From Linepithema humile (lineage: Eukaryota; Arthropoda; Insecta; Hymenoptera; Formicidae), in NCBI RefSeq assembly GCF_040581485.1, contig NC_090135.1:2025001-2089000 (forward strand): a stretch of 64,000 bases of DNA, read 5' to 3'. The translations under genes and the position numbers were made by a program. The notes under the pieces were generated by a model that had not been told where the DNA came from, ran no database searches, and saw only the letters and a list, made by a program, of their open reading frames with translations. How positions within the stretch are numbered: position 1 is the first letter of the stretch; the number at the start of each line of letters is the position of its first letter. Positions 37,941 through 48,574 of this stretch are shown here, in pieces.

Positions 37941-40900
37941 AGCGCAGGATAACTTGTGTCAATTAATGCACGAGTATAATGCGGGCATCGCGGTAGTAAC
38001 GGAGCCGCATTCAATTCCGGAGGGCGATGATAGGTGGGTAAGATCCATGGACGATCCTCCTCTATCCGCTATATTTTGGCGTAGTATTTCGGGTAAATTT
38101 TTACCAATGCAACCACTGAAATGTGGTAATGGTTTTTGTATTGTTAGATGGAATTCCTTGATAATCTTTAGTTGTTACTCTTCACGTAACATATCAAATT
38201 TGGCTTTTAATATTTTTCTCGATGATATTTCTCTATTAATAAATAAATATAAACAGTTTCCGATATTAGTTATTGGAGATTTTAACGCCCGTCATGCTGA
38301 ATGGGATCCAAAAAAAACTGACAGCCGCGGTTTATTATTAGGTAATTGGATGGAGGAGGTTAGTCTTTACCTTATAAATAAAGACCATGTTAATACGTGC
38401 GTGAGATGGCAGGGTGAATCGGTGATAGACTTGGTACTTGCCAACATAAAGGCAAGAAATTTAATCATGAATTGCCTTTTGGAATCTAGAACTGTCACCC
38501 TGTCAGATCATAGACTGATTCGACTGGTCATTGGAGCACCTGACGCTGGTAAAAAATTTAAAACCATAAATAAAAAATTCCCTAGATGGAAATATCACAA
38601 ATTAGACCTGAACATGTTAATGACTGGGACTATTGGCGCGGTTTGGTCCTTTGATCTCTCGAATATAACTACTCCTCATAATTTTGTTCAATGGTTGGGG
38701 AAGCTTTAAAGGGGATCTCCGATCTGTCAATGCCAAGAAATAAGGGATATTGTAGAAAGTCCTCGTATTGGTGGAATAAGGAAGTGGCGACCTCTCGCGT
38801 GATTGTGGGGAAGGCACGGCGTACTCTTTCCCGGGTCAAAAAAAGGGGTGACCCTGCTGAAACAAAAATAGAATATAGAAATTACAGATTATGTCTTCGA
38901 GAATATAGATTAATGATTATTAAAGCTAAAAGAAATGCGTGGAATGAATTGTTTAGCGATATAAATAGCAATCCGTGGGGTCTTCCCTATAAAATAGTTC
39001 TGAAAAAGCTTAGACCGGTATCTCACTCAGTCTGTGAGACGCTTTCTCATTCGTTGATAATAAATATTGTTAATGCTCTCTTCCCGGACGATCCTAACGA
39101 ACATAATTAAGTTGAATGTCATTTTGTTTGGCAAGATAATTTTTCTGTCACCTTGGAAGAATTGAAAGGAGCCTTTAAAAGGTTGCAAGGTAATCGGAAG
39201 GCTCCTGGGTCGGATGGTGTCTTGGGAGGGGTCATTTCGGGTAGCTCGGCGTGCTTCATAGAGGTGTGGCGGACTTGCTTCAGCGCGTGTCTCAGGGAGG
39301 GCGTCTTTCCGGCAGTTTGGAAGACTGCCAAATTAGTTCTCATAAAAAAGAAAGATGGAGATCCTTCACATCCTGGAATCTATAGGCCAATATGCCTTTT
39401 GGATGAGTCTTCCAAGCTGTTGGAAAGAATAATCGCTTCTAGAATAGGTGAGCATCTACAGTCGACTGGTTTCCTCTCTGATAATCAATTTGGTTTCAGA
39501 GAGGGGCGGTCGACCGTTGATGCAATCCTGAAACTTAGACGAATTGTCAGTGGAGAGGTTGATTTTGGTAAAATTGTGGTGGCTGTAGCTTTTGATATTA
39601 AAAACGCGTTTAATACATTACCTTGGTGCGTTATTCGCTCGGCCATGATCTCCATGGAGTTCCCGAGCTACCTCTGTAGGATCGTTTCTGCTTATTTATC
39701 TGAAAGAAGTCTTATTTACACAGATTCAGAGGGTAAAATGCGTAAACGGGGGGTGTTCCGTGGTGTTCCGCAGGGTTCGGTCCTCGGGCCGACTCTGTGG
39801 AATATTGGGTACAATAGCGTGCTCAACTTGGCCCTTCCGGCTGGTTGTAGCTTGATTGGCTATGCGGATGATACCATTTTGATCGTCTCGGGAGAGAGTA
39901 TGGAGAAGGCTTCTCACCTTGCGATGGTTGCATCGGGTTTTGTGATACGTGAGATCGAAAGACTCGGACTAGAGATTTCGCTACATAAGACGGAGGCGAT
40001 GGTGTTTCCGACCTCTGCAATTGGGTGTAAAACTTATAAATTAATAATAAAAGATAAAGAGATTTTGGAGGCCCCGACCATGAAATATTTAGGTATATTA
40101 CTGGACGGGGACTGAAAGTTTACTAACTATTTTGAAAGATTATATAATAAAGTTAATAAAACTGTTGGATATCTTAGAGGAATTATGCCCAATTGCAGGG
40201 GTCCGAACGAGAGGAATAGAAGACTTTATCTTAACGTTATTCTTTCCATAATTCTCTATGGAGCCCCCCGTCTGGTCGATCTCTTTTGCGGAAAATCGAA
40301 GAGCAAAAATTTTAATGGATAGACTTCTACGTAGAATAACACAAAGAGTATGTTACGCATACCGTACTGTATCAGTTGTAGCGGCTTCGATTATCTCTGG
40401 AACTCCACCGTTGGATATCCAAGCACGTAGACTGACGGTAATGTACTATCGAAATCGATCTGCTGTAGAGGACAGAGATGAGATATCCCCTAGGATAAGA
40501 ATGAATTGGCTACTAGAAGCTAAAGATCAGGCATTGCAGGATTGGAGATTGAGGTTATTGGAAATGAATGACTCACCCTAGTTCAAGACTACGAGAGGCA
40601 CTTGTGTGTAGATTGAAAGATTGGATCAATAGAAAACATGGCTGGATCACATACCACATGACCCAGTTTTTAACGGGTCATGGCTGTTTCAATGTATTTT
40701 TGCATAGAATTAAAAAATCAAATACACCGGAGTGTTATAATTGTTTAAACAAAATGGATACTGCACAACACAATCTGCAATTCTGCAATGCCTGGAGTAC
40801 GGAAAGAGCTGAATTGACAGGAAGCATTGGGACTGATTTAGATCTTTCGTCTGTTATTGATTCTATTCTGGAAAACATAGAAAAATGGAAGGCTTTCTCT

Positions 40901-41324
40901 TCTTTCTGTACACGGGTTTTATCCCGTAAAGACGCGGCGGAAAAAGAAAGACAGGCTGCGTTTAAAACCCGGTTTGGTGCAATAGTCCATCTGGATTCTG
41001 ATACCTCAAATTAAAAATAAATATACTGTTTTAGTTGTTTTATTTGGACTATACATACATGGTAATTTTCTGTATTTTAATGGGGGGCAACTCGAAAGCC
41101 TTTTTCAATTAGATGTAGGGGTTGCCAATTATATGTTTGGTGTTGCGTCAGCTGAGTTATTTTTATCTTTGTTAAGTATAGATTAATTAGTTGATTAGTA
41201 AGTTCTTTACTTACTTTATTAGTAAATCCCGATTTTTTGTTTAGAACCCTTCTTGGGGCAGTCCTGGGGGAGAAGCAGAGATATGCTCTGGTTAGTAAGC
41301 CTGCTTCTCTTCCACTATGGGCCT

Positions 41325-41608
41325 GTTAGGCATGAGGTGAGTTTTTAGCTGGTAGGCGGTCGAGATGCGTGGATGGTTCTGCTTGGCCAATGGATTCGTC
41401 ATCTCTGTCCTTCCCCTTAGCATCGGACATTTCCGTGCCGCCTGGAATGTTGGATGTGGGTCAGGCCGAGAGTATGGAGAATTCACTATTGGTTAGGAAC
41501 AGAAAGTTTTCCAGAAGCAAGTCTCGGTTGAATCCAGCACTACCCTGGGCCGGGCCAGGGTGTCTTTTAAAGATTTTCTCATTTCTAAAAAAAAAAAAAA
41601 AAAAAAAA
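41325..41608 (+). terminator. 3' UTR and poly(A) of the family 1 LINE
   Basis: GGTGAGTTTTTAGCTGGTAGG ... AATCCAGCACTACCCTGG ... AAAGATTTTCTCATTTCT, then A22 (41,587-41,608). It matches 19,595-19,861, which lets both copies be assigned to one family. Confidence 0.75.
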
Positions 41609-41623
41609 GGTTAGGTTAGGTTA
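41609..41623 (+). repeat. TTAGG telomeric-type array after LINE poly(A)
   Basis: GGTTAGGTTAGGTTA directly follows the poly(A). Copy B of the Polinton-like element begins 10 bp later, cut within its penton-like gene. Confidence 0.8.
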
Positions 41624-41633
41624 GCCCCCAGCT

Positions 41634-42288
41634 CGATGGGGACTACGAGCTCGGCCTAACCACGATGGAGACCTACAACACGATTCCGAACGTGACAGTA
41701 ACGAACAATAAATTTTATTTCGATGACAATGACGAAGAAATTACAATTCCCGAAGGATCGTACGAATTGGACGCCATTGCTTCTTATCTGAAACGCGCGA
41801 TACTACAAAAACGAGGAAAAGGTGAAGAGCAAAATTATCCATTGTCACTTCGTTCCAACGTTAATACCATGATGAGTGAAATCATGTGCTCTTTCCGGAT
41901 AAATTTCGCCAAACCGAATACCATCGGACCATTGTTGGGATTTTCGATGGGTCGTATACTGGAACCGAAAAAGTGGCACGAATCAGACTTATCGGTAAAC
42001 ATTGTCAACGTAAACATTATTCGAGTGGAATGCAGCATTACCGCGGGTGCGTACGCCAACGACAAGTCGGTGCACACGATACACGAATTTTCACCGAACA
42101 TGCCTCCGAGATATAAAGTCTCGGAAACACCGGCGCAAATCATTTATCTTCCGGTCATCGCAAGGAGCGTTACCGATATCACTTTGCGTGTGGTGGATCA
42201 AGACGGACGATTGATCGATTTTCGCGGAGAGGAGATTACCATCAGACTGCACTTGCGGCGACGTGGTGCGAGGAAATGCTCGTGTTGA
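41634..42288 (+). pseudogene. Penton/minor capsid-like protein, 5'-truncated
   Basis: The first ~25 codons and the promoter present in copy A are missing. From METYNTIPNV (41,665) the frame is open for 207 codons to the same RRGARKCSC end. At the codon that is TGA in copy A (5152-5154) this copy has CGA, so the two copies are damaged in different ways. Confidence 0.75.
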
Positions 42289-42411
42289 ACGAACAGCGAG
42301 TGATTGAGAGAACAACGAAAATTGGGAAAACATCGCCATTCAAGAGGCTCAGTACGACGAACATAAACTTTTTACAATCGTTGGGATTCGTTGTGAGAAA
42401 CGTTTAAAGAG

Positions 42412-43611
42412 ATGGATATACTCAACATCGCTGACGAGCCCGTCTTCAACGAGCGTATCGTGAAATATGAGATGCACACGTACAATCCGTACGCTAACAC
42501 GACGTTGGGACACAGCGACGAGATACGAATACCGATACAGCAACAGGATTTGTACACGTTACCGTGTGAGAGTTTTCTCTACATTGAAGGAAAACTCATT
42601 ACTCCTGCCGATGAGAATAGAGATAACGTGTGTATAATGGGAAATAATTGTGTCGCGTTCATGTTTGATGAAATGCGATACGAGCTCGACGGAGTTGAAA
42701 TCGATCGTAATAGAAATGTTGGAATAACGAGCACGATCAAAAACTATGTATCGCTGACGACGAAGAAGAGCAAGACGCTGAAATACGCATCGTGGAATCC
42801 GGATGGAAATCCGTTGCTCGATGGAAACTTTAATTTTTGCGTTCCGCTCAATACTCTTTTAGGATTCTGCGAGGACTACAAACGGATTGTAATCAACGCT
42901 CGTCACGAACTTGTATTGATACGATCGCGCAACGATAATAATTCTCTCGTTGGACGAATCGGTACGAATCCAACGATCGAACTACTCAAGATACAGTGGC
43001 GAATGTCGCATGTATCTCTGAGCGAAGTCAACAAGCTGTCTCTTCTTCGAACTTTGGAAAGCGGAAGATATCTGAGCGTGTGCTTCCGTTCGTGGGATCT
43101 GTACGAGTTTCCTCTGCTGCAGAATACAACTAAGCATTCCTGGGCGGTCAAAGCTGCGACGAAATTGGAAAAACCGCGATACGTAATCTTTGCTCTCCAA
43201 ACCGGTCGAAAAAACGTACTGTCTGAAAACGCTACGCAATTTGACGCTTGTAAACTCACCAATGTGAGACTGCATCTGAATTCAGATTTTTATCCGTACG
43301 ACGACATGAATTTGGATTTCGACAAGAGTCGATACGCTATACTGTACAATATGTATGCGCGTTTCCGCAAAGCCTATTATGGACAGGACGATACGTATTT
43401 GAACATCGATGAATTCTCGAAAGCCGGTTCGTTCGTAGTCATAGATTGTTCGCGACAAAACGACTCTGTCAAGAGCGCCACCGTTGACGTGCGAATAGAA
43501 TTTGATTGTAAGGAAAATATACCGGCCAACACCACCGCCTATTGTCTCATTATACACGATCGAATGGTCGAATATAATCCGCTGAACAACATTGTGCGCA
43601 GACTCGTGTGA
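42412..43611 (+). CDS. Major capsid protein, double-jelly-roll type, second intact copy
   Basis: This 399-residue ORF has the same length as copy A (5542-6741) and differs from it by scattered substitutions, for example near residues 5, 10 and 33, with no indel or stop. This is the only gene of the element that is open in every copy seen. It would form hexameric capsomers. The flanking spacer also matches copy A, including the initiator-like CTCAGTACG. Confidence 0.78.
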   Translation: MDILNIADEPVFNERIVKYEMHTYNPYANTTLGHSDEIRIPIQQQDLYTLPCESFLYIEGKLITPADENRDNVCIMGNNCVAFMFDEMRYELDGVEIDRNRNVGITSTIKNYVSLTTKKSKTLKYASWNPDGNPLLDGNFNFCVPLNTLLGFCEDYKRIVINARHELVLIRSRNDNNSLVGRIGTNPTIELLKIQWRMSHVSLSEVNKLSLLRTLESGRYLSVCFRSWDLYEFPLLQNTTKHSWAVKAATKLEKPRYVIFALQTGRKNVLSENATQFDACKLTNVRLHLNSDFYPYDDMNLDFDKSRYAILYNMYARFRKAYYGQDDTYLNIDEFSKAGSFVVIDCSRQNDSVKSATVDVRIEFDCKENIPANTTAYCLIIHDRMVEYNPLNNIVRRLV

Positions 43612-43616
43612 AAAGT

Positions 43617-43652
43617 TATAAATTAGACGTGTGCGAATGGGAACGTCAGTTT
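43617..43652 (+). promoter_or_regulatory. TATA plus TCAGTT initiator of exonuclease-like gene, copy B
   Basis: The sequence and spacing are identical to copy A (6747-6782). It sets the start at ATG 43,670. Confidence 0.6.
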
Positions 43653-43669
43653 TCCGACGGTCGACGACG

Positions 43670-44170
43670 ATGTCGAACGTACCAATTTTCGTCGACTTGC
43701 AAGGTTACGCGTTCAACAACATTTTTATCGTGAAAGAGGTAGCGGTACTTCGAGATGACGAAACGCTATCTCATTACGTATTTCGTGAACACGTACCGTG
43801 GTATCTGTTGACGAAATCGGAAAAATCGCTGGCGTGTTGGTTACGGATACACCACCACGGCTTCCGATGGGAAGATGGACACGTCTCGTACAGTCAAATG
43901 AAAAGTCTTATCAACAATGCCATTGGTACGGAACCGTCTCTGATATACGTGAAAGGACTCGAGAAGAAAAAGTAGTTGTGCGAGATTTTGGAAGATGATG
44001 TAGAGATTGAAACAATAGATGCGGATTACGAAGATATCGCACGCCTGACGAACTTGGATGTAATCGGAACCTTGCGTTGTGGGTATCACACGAGACATTG
44101 CGCTATGCGGAATGTTTGCAAATTGTACAAGTGGTGGTTTGAGCGTAACAAACGTGTAAAACAACAATGA
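43670..44170 (+). pseudogene. Exonuclease-like conserved protein, single nonsense codon
   Basis: This copy keeps the frame that copy A lost (HHHGFRWEDG present) but has TAG at 43,973-43,975 where copy A has TGG. After the stop the frame is open through DADYEDI and a C-x-Y-H-x3-C group to TGA 44,168-44,170. Total length would be about 166 codons. The family is the same as at 6800-7303, and the function is not established. Confidence 0.55.
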
Positions 44171-44420
44171 GTTATATTAATAAAATGATTTATATTAATA
44201 AAATGATTTATATCGTATGACTTTTATTTCACCTCAGTTATACGATCCTCATGACATATGATCTGTCGCTTATCTCGCAGTAAAATAGGACGTTGAATAG
44301 GATGGGGAAAGAGTCTGGTAAAAAAAAAAAATAAAAAATTAATTTATTTAATATGAATAATATTTATTAAAAAAAAACTAAAAAAAAAAAATATATGTAC
44401 ATTTGAGCGAACAGAATTTT
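44171..44420. other. AT-rich 3' region with repeated TTATATTAATAAAATGAT
   Basis: AATAAA signals and the CTTATCTCGCAGTA phrase are shared with copy A. No ORF is supported. Confidence 0.45.
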
Positions 44421-45910
44421 TTCAATTGCATAAAAATGTTCTTCCGACGCCTTTCCGCCGCCGCCGCATCGATATCCCTCCGCTTGCCTCGTTTCCTCCT
44501 CCACCGTTCTTTCCTCGCGAGGAATCGACTGGCGAAACCGACGACTTCGAAAGCGCGCCGCAGGAACCTCGCCCGACCAAGTTTTCCTCCGACTCTTCTT
44601 CTCCACCACCACCTGTTTGAACTGCAAAAAGTCAAAATTAAAAATTAATGAATTAATTAAAAATTTGAGTATGAAAATATAAAATCGAAAAATTTGTAGT
44701 GTTAAATCAACTCACCTCTCGATTTTCTTTTTTTTATTTTACTCCCCCGTTGGATAATTGTAATCGGGAGAGTAAGAAATCACAGGGGGGCTGTATCCTG
44801 TGAAAATTTTAGTGTTTAAAAAAAAAAAAATAAAATTCGAGCATAAAAATAACTGTAAAAATTTTCAATCTTTCTTACCTCTGTCACCCATTCCCCATCC
44901 GTCTTGCGCGTAGCCTTCCTCATCCCCTCCTTCATAATACCTCTCCTCTTCCTCAGTCTGTAATTCCTCTTCCTCAGTCTGTAATTCTTCTTCCTGCTCT
45001 TCCTCCTCGCGAAGTGAGCTCGTCGATTCGTCGCTCGCGAGATCGACGAGCTCAGGCGTTAGAACAATTCGAGCGCGAGCTGAAACATTAAATTTTTTTT
45101 TGTAAAATTTCCTAATATAAAATCGATGCTGTTATTTTATTTCATATAAATAATGTATGCAGCGACTTACACGAGGGTCCGGCTTTGTCGCTCGCGAGAT
45201 CGACGAGCTCAGGCGTTAGAACAATTCGAGCGCCAGCTGAAACATTAAATTTTTTTTTTTTGTAAAATTTCCTAATATAAAATCGATGCTTGTTATTTCA
45301 TATAAATAATGTATACAGCGACTTACACGAGGGTCCGGCCTCAGGCGAGGTATCTGCTCGACGTCTTACCCCGAGACGTCGAGTAGCTCGCTCGTCACGG
45401 TTTTGACGCGTACCACGCACCACACCCTCCACCACCATGGTTTTTTAGGTGTTGAATGTTGTAGCGTTCCTAAAAAAAAAAAAATGATTTTAATTTTTTA
45501 AAACTTTGTTTTAATATTCATAATACAAAAAATAGAAACTTACCATTTTTTACCGCACCATGATAGCAATTCGACAGCCTGATGATATAGCCTCCCACAT
45601 CCTCTTCCTCGTTGTCGTTGAACGCTCGCCTTGTCTCGATTATTTCGCCAGCAATAATCAAGAGCTGCAGATAAATCGGAAAATGTCCCAAACGGAATAA
45701 AACCGCGAGCACCGCACTAGGGCACGCACCCGCAAACTTTGCGAATACCGCATAATTATTATCGTCGTTGTCGGATAACGATGATAAATAATTATCGATG
45801 CATAGCCCGTTTAAGTTACACGCCAATCGCAAACACGAATCAATAATTTTCCGCAAACTAGACATTTTTAAAACGAATAACCAGCTCCCGGATGATTTCC
45901 TACGTTCCAC
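44420..45910 (-). pseudogene. Spliced acidic accessory gene, copy B, frameshift in exon 2
   Basis: The exon structure matches copy A: exon 1 is 45,910-45,544 with the same 367-nt length and donor, the main stop TAA is at 44,741-44,739, and the alternative last exon lies near 44,420-44,620. One T is missing from the T-run in exon 2 (near 45,441), which shifts the frame between exons 1 and 2. A duplicated piece adds a 66-nt chimeric exon (see 45,183-45,300). All splice dinucleotides are conserved between copies, which supports the gene model. Confidence 0.55.
45183..45300 (-). repeat. Duplicated exon/intron piece creating a 66-nt chimeric exon
   Basis: The segment repeats the 5' part of exon 3 with its TTTCAG acceptor and fuses it to the 3' end of exon 2 with its GTAAGT donor. 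The new exon between these sites is 66 nt, a multiple of three. Copy A lacks it. Confidence 0.65.
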
Positions 45911-46004
45911 TCGAGCCTTGAGAAGTTAATACGTCGATGCAATAGTTAATCCCGGCTTATATACCTTTACATTAAAGATGCCGCTAAATCTTATTATAAT
46001 CTAA

Positions 46005-46300
46005 TTATGTTCACAGATAGCTAACATTCGTATCGATATCCACTATAGTTTACAATAATATGTCGACGACGAGATAACTCGCTCGACAGTAGCATTTCCT
46101 TTTCGAGGAACAGTAATCGTGGATCTAAGGTTTCGCTAGGACGATAGGTGCTAAGCTATTCGTCGCTAACTAACATTCGTATCGATATCCACTATAGTTT
46201 ACAATAATATGTCGAAGACGAGATAACTCGCTCGACAGTAGCATTTCCTTTTCGAGGAACAGTAATCGTGGATCTAAGGTTTCGCTAGGACGATAGGCGA
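46005..46300 (+). repeat. Tandem duplication of about 150 bp upstream of the small ORF
   Basis: CTAACATTCGTATCGATATC ... GGTTTCGCTAGGACGATAGG occurs twice here (from about 46,021 and 46,172) and once in copy A (from about 8,977). Confidence 0.75.
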
Positions 46301-46596
46301 TAGGCCAGCGTAACATATTTCCATTTATTCAACGTCTATCGTACGTCTTTGAACCTCTATCGAACGTCTATCGTACATCTTTTAACGTATTGTTGAACGT
46401 CTTTCGTACAACTTTTAACATCTTTGGTACATCTTTTCAACATTACTTAAACCACTTTTAACATCTATCAAACGTCTTTTAACGTTTATTACTACAGCAA
46501 AATTGACGTTTTTGCGTCGAGCTGTATATAAGGTGTGCGGAAGAGAGAAATTTATCAGTTCAAAGTGTGCACGCAGTGGAGAAAAAAGTATAGAAA

Positions 46597-46746
46597 ATGG
46601 AGCGTGATCAGAATAGAAAAACTTCCGAATACGAGAAGTGTAAAGATTGCGGAGTGTACCACAAGCCGATAGCTGTGGTTGAGCCTCGTCCAAGGACGAC
46701 TCAAGCGCCTCCCTCCATTTCCCCTCGTAATCGTGAAAGGCGTTAG
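46597..46746 (+). CDS. Small conserved CxxC protein, 49 residues
   Basis: Counterpart of 9402-9545: the same MERDQNRKTS start, KCKDCG motif and RNRERR end, with two extra residues from an in-frame 6 bp and a few substitutions. The TATA box (about 46,525) and TCAGTT (A at 46,557) are kept. Retention of frame despite an indel argues that the ORF is translated. Function is unknown. Confidence 0.55.
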   Translation: MERDQNRKTSEYEKCKDCGVYHKPIAVVEPRPRTTQAPPSISPRNRERR

Positions 46747-47333
46747 AGGCTCAGTTGAAACAATTTTTTTTTCATCTATGTAACGTCTTTTACAAAATTA
46801 TGAATAAAATTTGCTAATATTAATCTTATTGCGATTTTTTCTCCTTTCACCTCCCATCCTTAAATTACATATTAAGCTTAGATTAGAGTTCCTATTAAAT
46901 TTATATTTTACCGCGGATAATTCGTATTAAAAAGAAAACTTGAAGTATATTATTGGTGTTTAGAATAAATGTATAACTTAATTATTTCACTCTATATCAT
47001 TCGTCGTAAATAAAAGAAAAAAATGATTTATATCGTACGACTTTTATTCCACCTCAGTTATACGATCCTCGTGACATATGATCTGTCGCTTATCTCGCGG
47101 TAGGATAGGTCAGTGAATAAGATGAGGCACAGGAATAATAATTTAAATTATTTTTATTTAATATGAATAAGTTTATTTTAATAAAACTTTTGAAATTGTT
47201 TATTTAAATGGTCTGCTACAACGGTGTAACTTGACTCGCGATAAGTCGGTACAATCGACGCGTTCTCTTATATTACTACAGCGGGATGATAATAAAAAAA
47301 AAACTTACATTTTAAATATAAAAATTTTTTATT
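46747..47333. other. AT-rich 3' region between accessory genes
   Basis: It matches copy A (9,546-9,950) up to about 47,150, then becomes copy-specific. AATAAA signals lie near 46,802 and 46,965. No ORF is supported. Confidence 0.45.
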
Positions 47334-47585
47334 TCAATATTCGCATACAAACATTTCCGACATTTCGTCGGCATCGACACAACACATCAACTGTACGATG
47401 CCTAAGTACTCGACTTGCGTCTTACATTTTGATAACAATTTTTCGAAGCGATCCCGACCATACGTCTGATACAATTGTCGAATATACTTCTCCGGAAGCG
47501 GTAGATCGCTCAATAGGTATCTGCTTGCGACGTTCTGGTTTATGACCTTCCTGGCGAGTTCGACGAGACTCCTCGGTTGTCGCAT
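47334..47585 (-). CDS. SOCS-box-like accessory protein
   Basis: This 83-residue ORF begins MRQPRSLVELARKVINQN. SLVELARKVI fits the elongin-binding BC box (S/T-L-x3-C-x3-hydrophobic) except that Ala replaces Cys. About ten residues on, SDLPLPEKYIRQLY carries the LPLP of a Cul5 box. This order and spacing are those of a SOCS box, which recruits elongin B/C and a cullin to ubiquitinate a bound target. An acceptor (AATGTTTCAG/GATC) lies just before its ATG, so it is probably the second-exon ORF after 47,643-47,933. Copy A has a different ORF here. The assignment is from motif reading only. Confidence 0.45.
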   Translation of the reverse strand: MRQPRSLVELARKVINQNVASRYLLSDLPLPEKYIRQLYQTYGRDRFEKLLSKCKTQVEYLGIVQLMCCVDADEMSEMFVCEY

Positions 47586-47642
47586 CGTGGTGATCCTGAA
47601 ACATTTTACAATACACCTAAATATCTACTCGCTGAATATTTC

Positions 47643-47933
47643 TCACTTTCTATTTTTAGAGATATTTTTCTCACCTAATTCGCACAGAGTGCAATCTTTA
47701 ACGTATGGCGCGGGTCCGTCGATGTGGTCGCGCTGCCACGGTTGATTGTGATGTTTCTTGCACCGACGGTAACCCTGCACTTCCGGGTCCACTCTTACGT
47801 GTTCCGGAAGTTTCTCCCACACTTGGTCCACGAACCGAGCAAACTTGCTTAATAAAATCACCTTTGGCACAAATTCTAACTCCGCTGCTGTTAAATTGAG
47901 AATATCGCGTTCATCCGAGAGTGCGATGAACAT
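47643..47933 (-). CDS. Cys/His-rich accessory protein (first-exon ORF)
   Basis: This intact 96-residue ORF begins MFIALSDERDILNLTAAELE and contains FVDQVWEKL, DPEVQGYRRCKKHHNQPW, QRDHIDGPAPY and KDCTLCELG. The Cys/His set (C-x3-HH...H...C-x2-C) could bind zinc. A GTGAGAA donor follows CTLCELG, so splicing to the acceptor near 47,597 would join it to the SOCS-box-like exon, though in a different frame. The homologue at 10,686-10,947 is frameshifted. No family is recognised. Linkage to a SOCS-like ORF suggests a substrate-binding module, which is inference. Confidence 0.5.
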   Translation of the reverse strand: MFIALSDERDILNLTAAELEFVPKVILLSKFARFVDQVWEKLPEHVRVDPEVQGYRRCKKHHNQPWQRDHIDGPAPYVKDCTLCELGEKNISKNRK

Positions 47934-47937
47934 TTCG

Positions 47938-47974
47938 ACTGTTATACCACTCGTTCTTCGCGGGCCTTATATAC
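47938..47974 (-). promoter_or_regulatory. TATA plus CAGT initiator of Cys/His-rich gene, copy B
   Basis: The first T of TATATAAG is at 47,973 and the A of ACAGTC at 47,940 on the minus strand (33 bp); ATG 47,933 follows. Confidence 0.55.
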
Positions 47975-47979
47975 CCGCT

Positions 47980-48574
47980 TGTTGCACACGACATTGAATA
48001 AAACTATCGATGGTTCATATTTGCATTAACAATCCTTATCTTATCTCTTCCGAGAATTATTGTGATCTGATACTCCCCACCATTCCAAAATTACCTCCTC
48101 TCCTCCAAACACGATGACGCATCTAGCAACATGGCGATGTCTACAATTTGTATTAACAATCATTATCACACCCTCTAAGAAACGGCGCTCAAATGCTGCC
48201 TCTTTGTTCTAAAATACAGCGATGACGCAATCCGTAAACCTGCACAAACCTACATACTATAAACATAATGATTCCGACAACATGGCGCTCTACTTTGATG
48301 CGTAGAAAAAAAAACCTGCACCAATAAACAGTTCTCTTTCCAATAAACAATCCTTATCTTTTCCGGGAATCCTTATCTCGCGATTTGTATTAACAATCCT
48401 TATCTTCCGGGAATTATTGTAATCTGATACCCCTACCACTCCACATTTACCCCCTCTCCTCCAAAAACGAAGACGTCATTACCCCTTCCACTGTTATCCG
48501 ATACCCCTCTTCCCCTCTTCACCCGCGCACCCCCTCATTGCCCCATGGGTTAGAACCCCCATAGTATAACTACT
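47980..48574 (+). repeat. Conserved noncoding right end of copy B
   Basis: Nearly identical to 10,990-11,584, including the internal direct repeats and terminal TATAACTACT. After this point the two copies are unrelated. Confidence 0.65.

Larger units (their letters stand above)
29849..41014 (+). pseudogene. LINE ORF2 (endonuclease and reverse transcriptase), interrupted and decayed
   Basis: ORF2 starts at ATG 29,849. After 15 codons it is cut by the LTR and resumes at 37,945. The APE-type endonuclease (about 37,945-38,690) shows TEPHSIP, IGDFNARHAEW and SDHRLI. After a frameshift near 38,700, an in-frame stop lies at 39,108-39,110. The RT (39,153-40,115) has QGSVLGPTLWN and the catalytic YADD. 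TGA at 40,113-40,115, a frameshift near 40,255 and another break near 40,575 follow. A C-terminal CYNC...H...C knuckle lies at about 40,735-40,790, as in R1-clade elements. The protein would nick the target and copy LINE RNA. Confidence 0.8.
26325..41608 (+). mobile_element. R1-clade LINE (family 1, copy 2) split by nested insertions
   Basis: The 5' leader before 27,262, ORF1 (27,262-29,856), the first codons of ORF2 (29,849-29,893), the rest of ORF2 from 37,945, a 3' UTR (41,330-41,586) and poly(A) 41,587-41,608 belong to one element. The 8 kb between 29,894 and 37,940 is an LTR insertion with an AGCG duplication. The poly(A) abuts TTAGG repeats. The left end is not defined. Confidence 0.75.
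41634..48574 (+). mobile_element. Polinton-like element copy B (right part only)
   Basis: It is colinear with copy A from about 4,765 to 11,584. The left end is truncated within the penton-like gene at the LINE/TTAGG junction; the right end is TATAACTACT at 48,574. It carries MCP, exonuclease-like, spliced, 47/49-residue and Cys/His genes, with a different second accessory ORF. Two local duplications are unique to this copy. Confidence 0.85.
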
